The notes under the pieces: generated by a model
Seen by the model: the letters and a program-made list of their open reading frames with translations, nothing else
Databases searched by the model: none
Told to the model about the DNA's origin: nothing
Translations under genes and position numbers: made by a program
NCBI RefSeq assembly: GCF_030499535.1
Contig: NZ_JASTLB010000001.1
Span: 2,976,001-3,040,000 of the forward strand
DNA: 64,000 nucleotides
Source of the DNA: Streptomyces sp. TG1A-8
GTDB lineage: Bacteria; Actinomycetota; Actinomycetes; Streptomycetales; Streptomycetaceae
Direction of reading: 5' to 3'
Shown here: positions 1 through 10,805 of the stretch, one piece after another
How the letters are laid out: every line of letters begins with the position of its first letter
How positions within the stretch are numbered: position 1 is the first letter of the stretch

Positions 1-3342
<3,342 letters not shown>

Positions 3343-3504
3343 GAGGGGGTCCTTCCGAGGGCTCGGACTCACTACGCGCGTACCGGTCCCTCTTCCTGCG
3401 CGGAGACGGAAACCCCAGGTCAAAGAGGCTCGGTCATCGATGCTCGGATGAGGGTAGACCCCTGGTGACGGGCAGGGGGCAGCTAACAGGCAGCGCAAAG
3501 GGTC

Positions 3505-3534
3505 AGTGTAGCCACTTGGCACACTGATGTCCAG
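3505..3534 (-). promoter_or_regulatory. Candidate promoter for rpoB
   Basis: On the minus strand, CTGGAC (3529-3534) and TACACT (3505-3510) are separated by 18 bases. This fits a vegetative (HrdB-type) promoter of the TTGAC/TANNNT class. It lies about 160 bases upstream of the TTG start. An independent rpoBC promoter in the rplL-rpoB gap is expected in streptomycetes; the exact boxes are inferred by eye. Confidence 0.35.
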
Positions 3535-3802
3535 TACGGGTTCTGCGAGACCCTCGTTGTGCTCAACGCCTTCGTCAACGCCCTCGGCATGCCGCCCTCA
3601 ACGCACGTTGATCCTGCCCTCTTCGTCGCCGATCCATGCCTCGGATTCGGATCCTTGTGACGACGCGTCCTGAGAATTGCGCGCTGCGTGCGGTTCGTCA
3701 AGGCCCTCCCAGCCCGAACGGGGCCCTCCGGAGACACGACGAAGATCACCCTACCCCTCGCCCTCACGAGTGCAAGGCGACCCGGGCCGCGCCCCCGGGA
3801 CG

Positions 3803-3840
3803 CCGAAGAGCGACCACCCGGATGGATGATCGCTCTTCGG
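3803..3840 (-). terminator. Hairpin after rplL (attenuator between rplJL and rpoBC)
   Basis: A perfect 11-base inverted repeat, CCGAAGAGCGA at 3803-3813 and TCGCTCTTCGG at 3830-3840, with a 16-base loop, begins 69 bases past the rplL stop. No T tract follows, so it may terminate partially. An attenuator at this place, lowering rpoBC relative to rplJL transcription, is a known arrangement in bacteria. Confidence 0.7.
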
Positions 3841-3908
3841 TGCGTACGCGTTACAGCCCCGCGGGGCCGCGATCGGCGTGCAGTGGGGTCAGGGAACCCC
3901 GGGAGGTC

Positions 3909-4298
3909 TTACTTGACCTCGACGGAGGCGCCGGCGCCCTTGAGGGACTCGGCGGCCTTCTCGGCGGCGTCCTTGGCGACCTTCTCGAGAACGGGCTTCG
4001 GGGCGCCGTCCACGAGGTCCTTGGCCTCCTTCAGACCCAGGGAGGTCAGCTCGCGCACGACCTTGATGACCTGGATCTTCTTGTCGCCCGCACCGGTGAG
4101 GATGACGTCGAACTCGTCCTTCTCCTCCTCGGCCTCGGCGGCGGCGCCACCAGCGGCACCACCGGCGACGACGACCGGCGCGGCAGCGGCGGCGGTGACG
4201 TCGAACTTGTCCTCGAAGGCCTTCACGAACTCGGAGAGCTCGATGAGGGTCATCTCCTCGAACTGCGCGAGCAGGTCTTCCTGGCTGAGCTTCGCCAT
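3909..4298 (-). CDS. rplL: 50S ribosomal protein L7/L12
   Basis: 129-residue stalk protein that recruits translation factors to the ribosome. The start [10 protein letters not shown] is preceded by GGAAGGA. The N-terminal dimerisation segment is followed by an Ala-rich hinge at about residues 35-60 ([20 protein letters not shown]) and the C-terminal factor-binding domain with [19 protein letters not shown], ending [12 protein letters not shown]. It follows rplJ by 117 bases and is presumably co-transcribed from the L10 leader. Length is normal for the family. An upstream in-frame start would add seven residues (MSGRTAI), but it lacks a ribosome-binding site. Confidence 0.98.
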   Translation of the reverse strand: MAKLSQEDLLAQFEEMTLIELSEFVKAFEDKFDVTAAAAAPVVVAGGAAGGAAAEAEEEKDEFDVILTGAGDKKIQVIKVVRELTSLGLKEAKDLVDGAPKPVLEKVAKDAAEKAAESLKGAGASVEVK

Positions 4299-4415
4299 GA
4301 TGGCGGTCCTTCCACTCAAATCGGCGGGTGCCGGATGTACTGGGTGAGGCGGGCGTACGTCGGCCCGCTGCGACCCTCGCCGCGTCGTGCGGCCAGGATC
4401 AGAAAGCGAGCCGAA

Positions 4416-4946
4416 TTACTCGGCACCGCCCTGCTCGGCCTGCTTGGCGCGCAGCGCGTCCACGGTGCGGACGAGCTTCGTCGGCAGCGCCTGGAAGAGG
4501 GAGGCAGCCTGGGACTGCTTCGCCTTGAAGGCACCGGCCAGCTTGCTGAGCAGAACCTCACGGGACTCGAGGTCCGCGAGCTTCTTGATCTCGTCGGCGG
4601 ACAGCGCCTTGCCGTCAAGGACACCGCCCTTGATGACGAGATTGGGGTTGTCCTTGGCGAAGTCACGGAGACCCTTCGCCGACTCCACCGGGTCACCGGT
4701 GACGAAGGCGACAGCCGTCGGACCGTTGAACAGGTCGTCCAGCGTCGTGATCCCGGCCTCGTTGGCCGCAATCTTGGTCAGCGTGTTCTTCACCACGGCG
4801 TACTGGGCGTTCTCACCGAGCGACCGGCGCAGCGTCTTGAGCTGCGCCACGGTGAGACCGCGGTACTCGGTCAGCACGGCAGCGTTGGAGTTGCGGAACT
4901 GCTCCGTCAACTCGGCCACTGCGGCAGCCTTGTCGGGCCTCGCCAT
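4416..4946 (-). CDS. rplJ: 50S ribosomal protein L10
   Basis: 176-residue L10, the anchor of the L7/L12 stalk and, in many bacteria, the autogenous repressor binding its own leader. It starts [17 protein letters not shown] with AGGAGG upstream. Family motifs are [18 protein letters not shown] near residues 25-45, [11 protein letters not shown], and a Gly-Lys stretch [17 protein letters not shown]. An upstream in-frame start would add 36 residues read from the structured leader and is rejected. rplL follows on the same strand. Confidence 0.97.
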   Translation of the reverse strand: MARPDKAAAVAELTEQFRNSNAAVLTEYRGLTVAQLKTLRRSLGENAQYAVVKNTLTKIAANEAGITTLDDLFNGPTAVAFVTGDPVESAKGLRDFAKDNPNLVIKGGVLDGKALSADEIKKLADLESREVLLSKLAGAFKAKQSQAASLFQALPTKLVRTVDALRAKQAEQGGAE

Positions 4947-4999
4947 AGAGCCTCGGCCTCCTTCCGGGTGATTCTGACCGCGCGGACCCGAAGGAGGAC

Positions 5000-5190
5000 T
5001 GGGAAAACGAAACGCCCCGGCGCAGGCGCACGGGGCGGACTCGACCGGCCGCACACACGTCGAGCGCGTGCTCCGGGAGTTCTTCCACAGTCACCTGCGC
5101 GGGTCGCCCACTTGTCAGCGGATCCTTCGGCCACCGCGCCCTCGTTCGAGTGCACGGCAACGACCAGCGGTCTTTGGCTTCCTCAGGAGA
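5000..5190 (-). promoter_or_regulatory. L10 leader with terminator-like hairpin
   Basis: Region upstream of rplJ with the look of an actinobacterial L10 leader, where the L10(L12) complex binds to control rplJL. On the minus strand a hairpin (CGCCCCG at 5031-5037, CGGGGCG at 5013-5019) is followed directly by TTTCGTTTTCCC. That is the form of an intrinsic terminator placed before the rplJ ribosome-binding site. The upstream part (about 5100-5190) carries the GGAAGCCAAAGACCGCTGG-like segment I associate with this leader family. Exact limits are approximate. Confidence 0.6.
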
Positions 5191-5219
5191 GTACGGGACC
5201 GGGGCGCTCTCGAGCAAAT

Positions 5220-5235
5220 CGGGCCCGCGGGCCCG
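5220..5235 (-). terminator. GC palindrome downstream of lipoprotein gene
   Basis: A perfect 16-base palindrome, CGGGCCCGCGGGCCCG, begins 25 bases past the lipoprotein stop and is followed by ATTTGCTC on the minus strand. It could end the lipoprotein transcript before the L10 leader, but a T tract is nearly absent. Confidence 0.3.
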
Positions 5236-5260
5236 GACCCGGTCCTTCGGGGGGCGCGGT

Positions 5261-6172
5261 TCAGGAGACGGTGCCGGTGCCGCCCGCGACGGTCCCGGCG
5301 GACTTCAGGAGGTCCTTGAAGTCCTCGGTGTCGGCGGCCGGCGGCTTCTGCGCGCTGACCGGGACGCCGTAGTCGCTGTAGTAGGCCGTGCTGGTCATGG
5401 GGCCGGTGGCCATGTCCGCCTTCTCGACCTTCTTGACCAGCAGGTCCTGGTCGTTGATCCAGATGTCGACGGTCTCCGTGGTGACGCCCGCCTGGCTGAG
5501 CTGCTTCTTCAGGTCGGCGAGCTGACCGGCGTCGAGGCCGCTGCTCTCGCCCGCGAGGTCCGCGACGTCGACCGTGCCGGCGTAGTGCGTGGTGTGGACG
5601 CCGGAGACGGTCTCCTCGCCGGCCTTCTTCACGTCGCCGGAGGCCAGCAGCAGCTTCACCGACTGGTTCGGCGTGGTGTTCTGCATCTGGTCCTTGAGGT
5701 ACGCGCCGGAGCCGCCGCCGAGCTGGGCGAGGTCGTCGTAGGCGTACCTGATCCAGCGCTTGCCGCCCGTCTGCTGGGCGAACTTCTCGCTCATCCGCGC
5801 GTAGTAGGCGTCCGGCAGGTAGCGGGCCTGCATCGACGAGGTGCCGGTCCGGCGCATCGCGTCGGCCACCTGCCCGCCGGTGTACGTGATGGTGAGGTTG
5901 CCCTTGAGGCCGTCGTCCCAGCTCAGGGCGCCGTTCGCGGTCATGGACATGGTGTCGCCGACGCTCGTGCTGGAGCGCACCCTGGCCGACTCCGCCTTGT
6001 CGGTGGACTTCTCCACGGAGCGCAGGGCGGCTATGGGGCTGACGTGCGCGACGCTCCGGCCGACCGCCTTGTCGCCCTCCCCGGAGTCCGAGGAGCCGCA
6101 GGCGGCCACTCCCGTCAGTGCGGCCACCACCGCGACGGAAAGGGTCACCCGGCGTACGGTCGTGTTCTTCAT
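5261..6172 (-). CDS. Secreted lipoprotein, LppX/LprG-like or DUF-type
   Basis: 303-residue predicted lipoprotein. The N-terminus has a Lys/Arg-rich start, a hydrophobic stretch and the lipobox LTGVAAC (cleavage before Cys25), followed by a Ser/Asp/Gly-rich linker, so it should be anchored outside the membrane. The body (TADKAESARVRSST-like pattern, then GNLTITYTGGQVADAMR and THYAGTVDVADL) resembles the LolA/LppX-type beta fold seen in many Streptomyces lipoproteins. I cannot name a ligand. It sits between the rplKA and rplJL units, a placement I remember from other streptomycetes. Function unknown. Confidence 0.85.
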   Translation of the reverse strand: MKNTTVRRVTLSVAVVAALTGVAACGSSDSGEGDKAVGRSVAHVSPIAALRSVEKSTDKAESARVRSSTSVGDTMSMTANGALSWDDGLKGNLTITYTGGQVADAMRRTGTSSMQARYLPDAYYARMSEKFAQQTGGKRWIRYAYDDLAQLGGGSGAYLKDQMQNTTPNQSVKLLLASGDVKKAGEETVSGVHTTHYAGTVDVADLAGESSGLDAGQLADLKKQLSQAGVTTETVDIWINDQDLLVKKVEKADMATGPMTSTAYYSDYGVPVSAQKPPAADTEDFKDLLKSAGTVAGGTGTVS

Positions 6173-6256
6173 CTCGTCCCACCCCTATGCGAGTCCTGTG
6201 CCTGCACCGTAGCCCAGGCCACTGACAGCCGTGCGAAAGGCCGCACGGAGAAAGGA

Positions 6257-6288
6257 CGGACCCCGCACCTCGAAGGTTGCGGGGTCCG
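6257..6288 (-). terminator. Terminator after rplA
   Basis: A perfect 11-base inverted repeat (CGGACCCCGCA at 6257-6267, TGCGGGGTCCG at 6278-6288) with a 10-base loop, about 50 bases past the rplA stop. On the minus strand it is followed by a short pyrimidine run, TCCTTTCTCC. A good candidate for ending the rplKA transcript. Confidence 0.75.
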
Positions 6289-6338
6289 CCCTGTCGGCCT
6301 GTGCGTCCCTGACGCGGCCACCGGGGTGAGCGCGGGGC

Positions 6339-7064
6339 TCAGACGGCGGCCGGGTCCTCCTCGACGAGGAGGTTGCGGGTGCGGTTCGGGTCGACCGGGA
6401 TGCCGGGGCCCATCGTGGTGGTGATGGCGGCCTTCCTGATGTAGCGGCCCTTGGCGGCGGACGGCTTCAGACGGAGGATCTCCTCCAGCGCGGCGCCGTA
6501 GTTCTCCACCAGCTTGTCGTCCTCGAAGGACGTCTTGCCGATGATGAAGTGCAGGTTCGAGTGCTTGTCGACGCGGAACTCGATCTTGCCGCCCTTGATG
6601 TCGGTGACGGCCTTGGTGACGTCGGGGGTGACGGTGCCGGTCTTCGGGTTCGGCATCAGACCACGCGGGCCGAGGACGCGGCCGAGGCGGCCGACCTTGC
6701 CCATGAGGTCCGGGGTGGCGACGACGGCGTCGAAGTCCAGACGGCCCTTCGCCACCTCGTCGATCAGCTCGTCGGCGCCGACGATGTCGGCGCCCGCGGC
6801 ACGCGCGGCCTCGGCACGGTCACCGGTCGCGAAGACCAGGACCCGGGCGGTCTTGCCGGTGCCGTGCGGAAGGTTCACGGTGCCACGGACCATCTGGTCG
6901 GCCTTGCGCGGGTCGACACCCAGGCGGAAGGCGACCTCGACGGTGCCGTCGAACTTGGTCGTGGAGGTCTCCTTGGCGAGGCGGACGGCCTCGAGCGGGG
7001 CGTACAGCTTCTCCCGGTCGATCTTGGCGTCCGCAGCGCGGAGAGCCTTGCTGCGCTTGCTCAC
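6339..7064 (-). CDS. rplA: 50S ribosomal protein L1
   Basis: 241-residue L1 of the ribosomal L1 stalk, binding 23S rRNA. The start is a GTG at 7064 ([26 protein letters not shown]) with GGAG seven bases upstream; a longer in-frame reading into the rplK gap has no support. Signature segments are [32 protein letters not shown], the L1 signature region around [19 protein letters not shown], and [19 protein letters not shown]. Follows rplK by 101 bases. Confidence 0.97.
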   Translation of the reverse strand: MSKRSKALRAADAKIDREKLYAPLEAVRLAKETSTTKFDGTVEVAFRLGVDPRKADQMVRGTVNLPHGTGKTARVLVFATGDRAEAARAAGADIVGADELIDEVAKGRLDFDAVVATPDLMGKVGRLGRVLGPRGLMPNPKTGTVTPDVTKAVTDIKGGKIEFRVDKHSNLHFIIGKTSFEDDKLVENYGAALEEILRLKPSAAKGRYIRKAAITTTMGPGIPVDPNRTRNLLVEEDPAAV

Positions 7065-7125
7065 AACTTGCTCCTGTGTGTTCTGAAAGGAGTCGTGGTC
7101 CTCGGGCCGAGCAGGCCCTGCCACG

Positions 7126-7145
7126 TGCGGCCGGTCACGGCCGCA
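7126..7145 (-). other. Intercistronic hairpin between rplK and rplA
   Basis: TGCGGCCG (7126-7133) and CGGCCGCA (7138-7145) form an 8-bp stem with a 4-base loop in the 101-base rplK-rplA gap. No T run follows. It could be a processing or L1-binding feature; this is conjecture. Confidence 0.3.
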
Positions 7146-7165
7146 TGACTGCTGGGGGGGTGGGA

Positions 7166-7600
7166 TCAGCCCTCGACCGTGACGCCCATGGAACGCGCGG
7201 TGCCGGCGATGATCTTCGCCGCCGCGTCCAGGTCCTCCGCGTTGAGGTCGGGCATCTTGGTCTGGGCGATCTCGCGGACCTGCGCCTCGGTGATCTTGGC
7301 GACCTTGGTCTTGTGCGGCTCGCCGGAGCCCTTCTCGATGCCCGCGGCCTTGAGGATCATCTTCGCGGCCGGCGGCGTCTTGGTGACGAAGGTGAAGGAG
7401 CGGTCCTCGTAGACCGTGATCTCCACCGGGATGACCCAGCCGCGCTGCGACTCGGTCGCGGCGTTGTAGGCCTTGCAGAACTCCATGATGTTGACGCCGT
7501 GCTGACCCAGCGCCGGGCCGACCGGCGGAGCCGGGTTGGCGGCACCGGCCTGGATCTGGAGCTTGATGAGCCCCGTGACCTTCTTCTTCTTGGGAGGCAT
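7166..7600 (-). CDS. rplK: 50S ribosomal protein L11
   Basis: 144-residue L11, the thiostrepton/GTPase-centre protein. It starts [19 protein letters not shown]; longer in-frame starts run through the leader and lack homology. Conserved features include the Pro-rich [20 protein letters not shown] segment (about residues 20-40), [16 protein letters not shown], and the C-terminal rRNA-binding domain ending [16 protein letters not shown]. Probably transcribed from its own promoter near 7672-7699, below the nusG terminator. Confidence 0.98.
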   Translation of the reverse strand: MPPKKKKVTGLIKLQIQAGAANPAPPVGPALGQHGVNIMEFCKAYNAATESQRGWVIPVEITVYEDRSFTFVTKTPPAAKMILKAAGIEKGSGEPHKTKVAKITEAQVREIAQTKMPDLNAEDLDAAAKIIAGTARSMGVTVEG

Positions 7601-7671
7601 AGCTCTCCGGGTCCTTTCGGTTCGGGTCCTGCCCGCCTCCGGGGAGCACCCGGACGCAGGCATACCGCGCA

Positions 7672-7699
7672 ACGATAACGGGTATGGATGCGCGGCCAA
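7672..7699 (-). promoter_or_regulatory. Candidate promoter for rplK-rplA
   Basis: Minus-strand TTGGCC (7694-7699) and TATCGT (7672-7677) lie 16 bases apart, about 75 bases upstream of the rplK start and just below the nusG terminator. Reasonable for a vegetative promoter; eye-based. Confidence 0.35.
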
Positions 7700-7707
7700 A
7701 AACCGAG

Positions 7708-7743
7708 CAGGTCAGGCGGTCGCGCGAGCGCCCGCCTGACCTG
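7708..7743 (-). terminator. Terminator after nusG
   Basis: A perfect 12-bp stem (CAGGTCAGGCGG at 7708-7719 with CCGCCTGACCTG at 7732-7743) is followed on the minus strand by CTCGGTTTTTGG, a five-T run. This is one of the most classical Rho-independent terminators in the window and separates secE-nusG from rplK-rplA. Confidence 0.85.
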
Positions 7744-7769
7744 TCCGGAAGCAGTACGTCCAGAAGGAG

Positions 7770-8648
7770 TCAGTTCTTCTGGATCTGGTCGAAGCTCAGC
7801 TCGACCGGGGTCTCGCGGCCGAAGATCTCCACCAGGCCCTTGACCTTCTTCGAGTCGGGGTTGATCTCGTTGATGGTCGCCTGCAGGGTGGCGAAGGGGC
7901 CGTCGGTGACGGTGACCGAGTCGCCGACCTCGAAGTCCAGCACCTGGACCTCGACCTTGCGCTGCGGGGCGGGCTTGCCCTCGGCCTCGGCGGCCTCGCG
8001 GGCGGCCTTCTCCTCGGCCTCCGGGGCGAGCATCTTGACGATCTCGTCCAGGGTCAGCGGGTAGGGGTCGTAGGCGTTGCCGACGAAGCCGGTGACACCC
8101 GGGGTGTTGCGGACGACGCCCCAGGACTCGTTGGTCAGGTCCATGCGGACCAGGACGTAACCCGGCAGCTTGTTCTGCTTGATCGTCTTGCGGTCGCCGT
8201 TCTTGATCTGGACGACCTCCTCCTGCGGCACCTCGGCCTGGAAGATGTAGTCCTCGACGTTCAGCGAGACGGCGCGCTGCTCCAGGTTGGTCTTCACGCG
8301 GTTCTCGTAGCCGGCGTAGGTGTGGATGACGTACCACTCGCCGGGCAGGGTGCGCAGTTCCTCGCGCAGGGCCTCGACCGGGTCCACGGGCTCGGCCGGC
8401 TCCTCCTCGGCGGCCTCCGCGACGGGGGCCTCCGCGGCGTCCTCGGTGTCGTCCTCGTCGGTCCCGGCGTCCGCGTCAGCGTCCTCGAGGTCCTCGTCGA
8501 CGTGCAGCGCGGCCTCCTCGGCCGTCTCCCCCGACTCGGCCTCGGCAGCCTCGAACTCGTCCTGCTCGTCCGCGCCCTCGACGATGTCGAGCTCGTCATC
8601 CACCGACTTCTCCGGCTCGATGGCGTCGTTCAGGTTCGGGTCAGACAC
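7770..8648 (-). CDS. nusG: Transcription termination/antitermination factor NusG
   Basis: 292-residue NusG that binds RNA polymerase and modulates pausing, Rho action and transcription-translation coupling. The start is GTG at 8648 ([15 protein letters not shown]). The first ~105 residues are a very acidic, Ala/Glu/Asp-rich extension typical of actinobacteria. The NGN domain follows from [19 protein letters not shown], with [26 protein letters not shown]; the C-terminal KOW domain has [21 protein letters not shown]. Lies 80 bases after secE, as usual. Confidence 0.97.
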   Translation of the reverse strand: MSDPNLNDAIEPEKSVDDELDIVEGADEQDEFEAAEAESGETAEEAALHVDEDLEDADADAGTDEDDTEDAAEAPVAEAAEEEPAEPVDPVEALREELRTLPGEWYVIHTYAGYENRVKTNLEQRAVSLNVEDYIFQAEVPQEEVVQIKNGDRKTIKQNKLPGYVLVRMDLTNESWGVVRNTPGVTGFVGNAYDPYPLTLDEIVKMLAPEAEEKAAREAAEAEGKPAPQRKVEVQVLDFEVGDSVTVTDGPFATLQATINEINPDSKKVKGLVEIFGRETPVELSFDQIQKN

Positions 8649-8694
8649 GATGGCTGCTTCTTCCTGGATACATAGGGGTGGAACATGCGAAAAG

Positions 8695-8716
8695 GGGCGC
8701 CGGTACCACGGCGCCC
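8695..8716 (-). terminator. Hairpin plus T run between secE and nusG
   Basis: GGGCGCCG (8695-8702) pairs with CGGCGCCC (8709-8716), loop 6, and is followed on the minus strand by CTTTTCGC. It has terminator form but sits inside the secE-nusG unit, so it would act as a partial attenuator reducing nusG. Confidence 0.5.
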
Positions 8717-8728
8717 TTCGCTCTGGAC

Positions 8729-9013
8729 TCAGCCGAAGACGTACTTGGCCGCGTGGTTGAGTCCATAGTCAATCACGGTCACCAACGCGATCATGATGGC
8801 GACGAAGAAGATCACCACGGTGGTGTACGACGTCAGCTGGTTGCGAGTCGGCCAGACGACCTTGCGGAGCTCCGCGATGATCTGGCGGTAGAAGATCGCA
8901 AGCCGCTTCAGCGGGCCCTTCTTGGCGCGCTTGCCGCCCTTGCGGGCCTTCCTGGACTCGGGCACCTCGTCCTGGGCGTCAGGCGTGTCGATGGAGCCCA
9001 CGGCGTCCGTCAT
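8729..9013 (-). CDS. secE: Preprotein translocase subunit SecE
   Basis: 94-residue small subunit of the SecYEG channel. It has a basic N-terminal half (residues 18-35 rich in Lys/Arg), then [22 protein letters not shown], the amphipathic SecE signature, and a single transmembrane helix [18 protein letters not shown]. It starts ATG at 9013 with GAGGA just upstream. It is 107 bases after tRNA-Trp; the tRNA-secE-nusG arrangement is common in bacteria. Confidence 0.96.
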   Translation of the reverse strand: MTDAVGSIDTPDAQDEVPESRKARKGGKRAKKGPLKRLAIFYRQIIAELRKVVWPTRNQLTSYTTVVIFFVAIMIALVTVIDYGLNHAAKYVFG

Positions 9014-9120
9014 GCGTCCTCACCTGATCCCGGGTCGTGGCCGTGCCGCGCCCGGTTTCTGAGCCGCACGGCGGTGCATTGCTGTACGTACATGCGCACA
9101 CATCCTGGCGGTGTGTGTAG

Positions 9121-9193
9121 CAGGGCCGGAGGGACTTGAACCCCCAACCGCTGGTTTTGGAGACCAGTGCTCTACCAATTGAGCTACGACCCT
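9121..9193 (-). tRNA. tRNA-Trp (anticodon CCA)
   Basis: 73-nt cloverleaf on the minus strand. Acceptor AGGGTCG pairs with CGGCCCT plus discriminator G; anticodon stem CTGGT/ACCAG encloses the loop containing CCA; the T arm has GGTTCAAGTCC form. CCA is not encoded. It is likely processed from a transcript that continues into secE-nusG. Confidence 0.97.
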
Positions 9194-9198
9194 TTGCG

Positions 9199-9264
9199 TG
9201 TCCCCAACGTACCGCATTCAACCGGGTGCCCGGTGTGCACCGACTGAACTACGGCTGCCGAAGG
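9199..9264 (-). other. Possible tRNA 5'-half remnant
   Basis: On the minus strand this stretch contains CCGTAGTTCAGTCGGT, which looks like positions 6-21 (D arm) of a bacterial tRNA, but no anticodon or T arm follows. It lies in the leader just upstream of tRNA-Trp. It may be a degenerate tRNA copy or chance. Confidence 0.35.
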
Positions 9265-9277
9265 CCAACGAGGTGAG

Positions 9278-9307
9278 AGTGTACGTGGTCCACGGCCCGG
9301 CGTCGAA
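9278..9307 (-). promoter_or_regulatory. Promoter for tRNA-Trp-secE-nusG
   Basis: Minus-strand TTCGAC (9302-9307) and TACACT (9278-9283) are 18 bases apart, matching the Streptomyces vegetative pattern. They are placed about 85 bases upstream of tRNA-Trp. This would drive tRNA-Trp, secE and nusG. Confidence 0.5.
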
Positions 9308-9349
9308 CAGAAAGTGCCCGCACGGGGCCCGGAAACGGAAGATCGTCCT

Positions 9350-9385
9350 GGCCGGGGCCGGGATTCGGACCCCAGTTCACGCGTC
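9350..9385 (-). other. Possible tRNA T-arm remnant
   Basis: Minus-strand CTGGGGTCCGAATCCCGG resembles a TPsiC arm with one extra loop base and a GGCC-rich tail like an acceptor 3' strand. No anticodon arm precedes it. Together with the D-arm-like piece at 9199-9264 it hints at past tRNA duplication or insertion, but the two are in the wrong order to form one tRNA. Confidence 0.25.
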
Positions 9386-9454
9386 GCCCCCCGTGCTGTT
9401 CAGTAGGTGAAACCCGCGTGCCGCGGGCGTTTCCGGTCTGAAACGATGGGCTTC

Positions 9455-10681
9455 ATGAGCGCTGCAACCCCTCCCACCGAGCGCCGGGTCTCCGCCCGAG
9501 TCGGCGCGATCTCCGAGTCCGCCACCCTCGCCGTGGACGCCAAGGCCAAGGCCCTGAAGGCCGCCGGGCGTCCGGTGATCGGCTTCGGCGCGGGTGAGCC
9601 CGACTTCCCGACCCCGGACTACATCGTCGAGGCGGCCGTCGAGGCCTGCAAGAACCCCAAGTACCACCGCTACACGCCGGCCGGCGGCCTGCCCGAGCTG
9701 AAGGCCGCGATCGCCGCGAAGACGCTGCGCGACTCGAACTACGAGGTCGACGCGTCCCAGGTCCTGGTGACCAACGGCGGCAAGCAGGCCATCTACGAGG
9801 CGTTCGCCGCGATCCTCGACCCCGGCGACGAGGTCATCGTCCCGGCGCCGTACTGGACGACGTACCCGGAGTCGATCCGGCTCGCGGGCGGCGTCCCGGT
9901 GGAGGTCGTCGCCGACGAGACGACGGGCTACCGGGTCTCGGTGGAGCAGCTGGAGGCGGCGCGCACGGAGAAGACGAAGGTCGTCCTGTTCGTCTCCCCG
10001 TCCAACCCGACCGGCGCGGTCTACGGCGAGGCCGAGGCCGAGGCGATCGGCCGCTGGGCCGTCGAGCACGGCCTGTGGGTCCTCACCGACGAGATCTACG
10101 AGCACCTCGTCTACGGCGACGCGGCGTTCACCTCGCTGCCGGCGATCCTGCCCGAGCTGCGGGACAAGTGCATCGTGGTCAACGGCGTGGCGAAGACCTA
10201 CGCCATGACCGGCTGGCGCGTGGGCTGGGTGATCGGCCCGAAGGACGTGATCAAGGCCGCGACGAACCTGCAGTCGCACGCCACCTCCAACGTCTCGAAC
10301 GTGGCCCAGGTGGCCGCCCTGGCCGCCGTCTCCGGCGGACTGGAGGCCGTGGCGGGGATGCGCGAGGCCTTCGACCGGCGCCGCCGGACCGTCGTGCGGA
10401 TGCTCAACGAGATCGACGGCGTGGTCTGCCCCGAGCCCGAGGGCGCCTTCTACGCCTACCCGTCGGTCAAGGACCTGCTCGGCAGGGAGATCCGCGGCAG
10501 GCGCCCGAAGGACACCGTCGAACTGGCCGCGCTGATCCTGGAGGAGGCCGAGGTCGCGGTCGTCCCGGGCGAGGCCTTCGGCACGCCGGGCTACCTGCGG
10601 CTGTCCTACGCGCTCGGCGACGAGGACCTGGTCGAGGGTGTGAGCCGGCTGCAGAAGCTGCTGGCGGAGGCCCGTGGCTGA
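9455..10681 (+). CDS. aspC: Pyridoxal-phosphate aminotransferase, aspartate type
   Basis: 408-residue class I/II aminotransferase, predicted aspartate aminotransferase (subclass Ib). The ATG at 9455 gives [20 protein letters not shown]; an ATG at 9446 would add three residues. Family markers: [18 protein letters not shown] (residues 44-61), [10 protein letters not shown] near 107-115, NPTGAVY around 184-190 (the NPTG motif), [11 protein letters not shown] at 212-222, and the PLP-binding lysine K247 in [17 protein letters not shown]. Transcribed divergently from tRNA-Trp/secE, with a terminator right after the stop. Confidence 0.93.
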   Translation: MSAATPPTERRVSARVGAISESATLAVDAKAKALKAAGRPVIGFGAGEPDFPTPDYIVEAAVEACKNPKYHRYTPAGGLPELKAAIAAKTLRDSNYEVDASQVLVTNGGKQAIYEAFAAILDPGDEVIVPAPYWTTYPESIRLAGGVPVEVVADETTGYRVSVEQLEAARTEKTKVVLFVSPSNPTGAVYGEAEAEAIGRWAVEHGLWVLTDEIYEHLVYGDAAFTSLPAILPELRDKCIVVNGVAKTYAMTGWRVGWVIGPKDVIKAATNLQSHATSNVSNVAQVAALAAVSGGLEAVAGMREAFDRRRRTVVRMLNEIDGVVCPEPEGAFYAYPSVKDLLGREIRGRRPKDTVELAALILEEAEVAVVPGEAFGTPGYLRLSYALGDEDLVEGVSRLQKLLAEARG

Positions 10682-10695
10682 CGTCCGCCGTCCCG

Positions 10696-10732
10696 ACGGG
10701 GCCCCTTGCCGGATGTCCGGAGGGGGCCCCGT
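10696..10732 (+). terminator. Terminator after aspC
   Basis: ACGGGGCCCC (10696-10705) pairs with GGGGCCCCGT (10723-10732), with an inner CCGGA/TCCGG stem in the loop. TCGTTCGT follows. It lies 15 bases past the aminotransferase stop. Confidence 0.65.
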
Positions 10733-10805
10733 TCGTTCGTGCGAGCAAGACCACGAACGCGGAAACGGCTACCGGGACGGCGGCGGCGTACGGCAGGATC
10801 CTGGG

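Larger units (their letters stand above)
3343..3908. other. rplL-rpoB intergenic region (no gene)
   Basis: A 566-base gap with no credible coding sequence. It holds the partial terminator/attenuator hairpin at 3803-3840, the candidate rpoB promoter at 3505-3534, and the rpoB ribosome-binding site. Open frames crossing it on the plus strand are shadows of rpoB codon bias. Confidence 0.7.

Noticed and set aside
5085..5100. TTCTTCCACAG as another DnaA box
   Set aside because: The third position does not fit the (T/C)(T/C)(G/A/C)TCCACA consensus.
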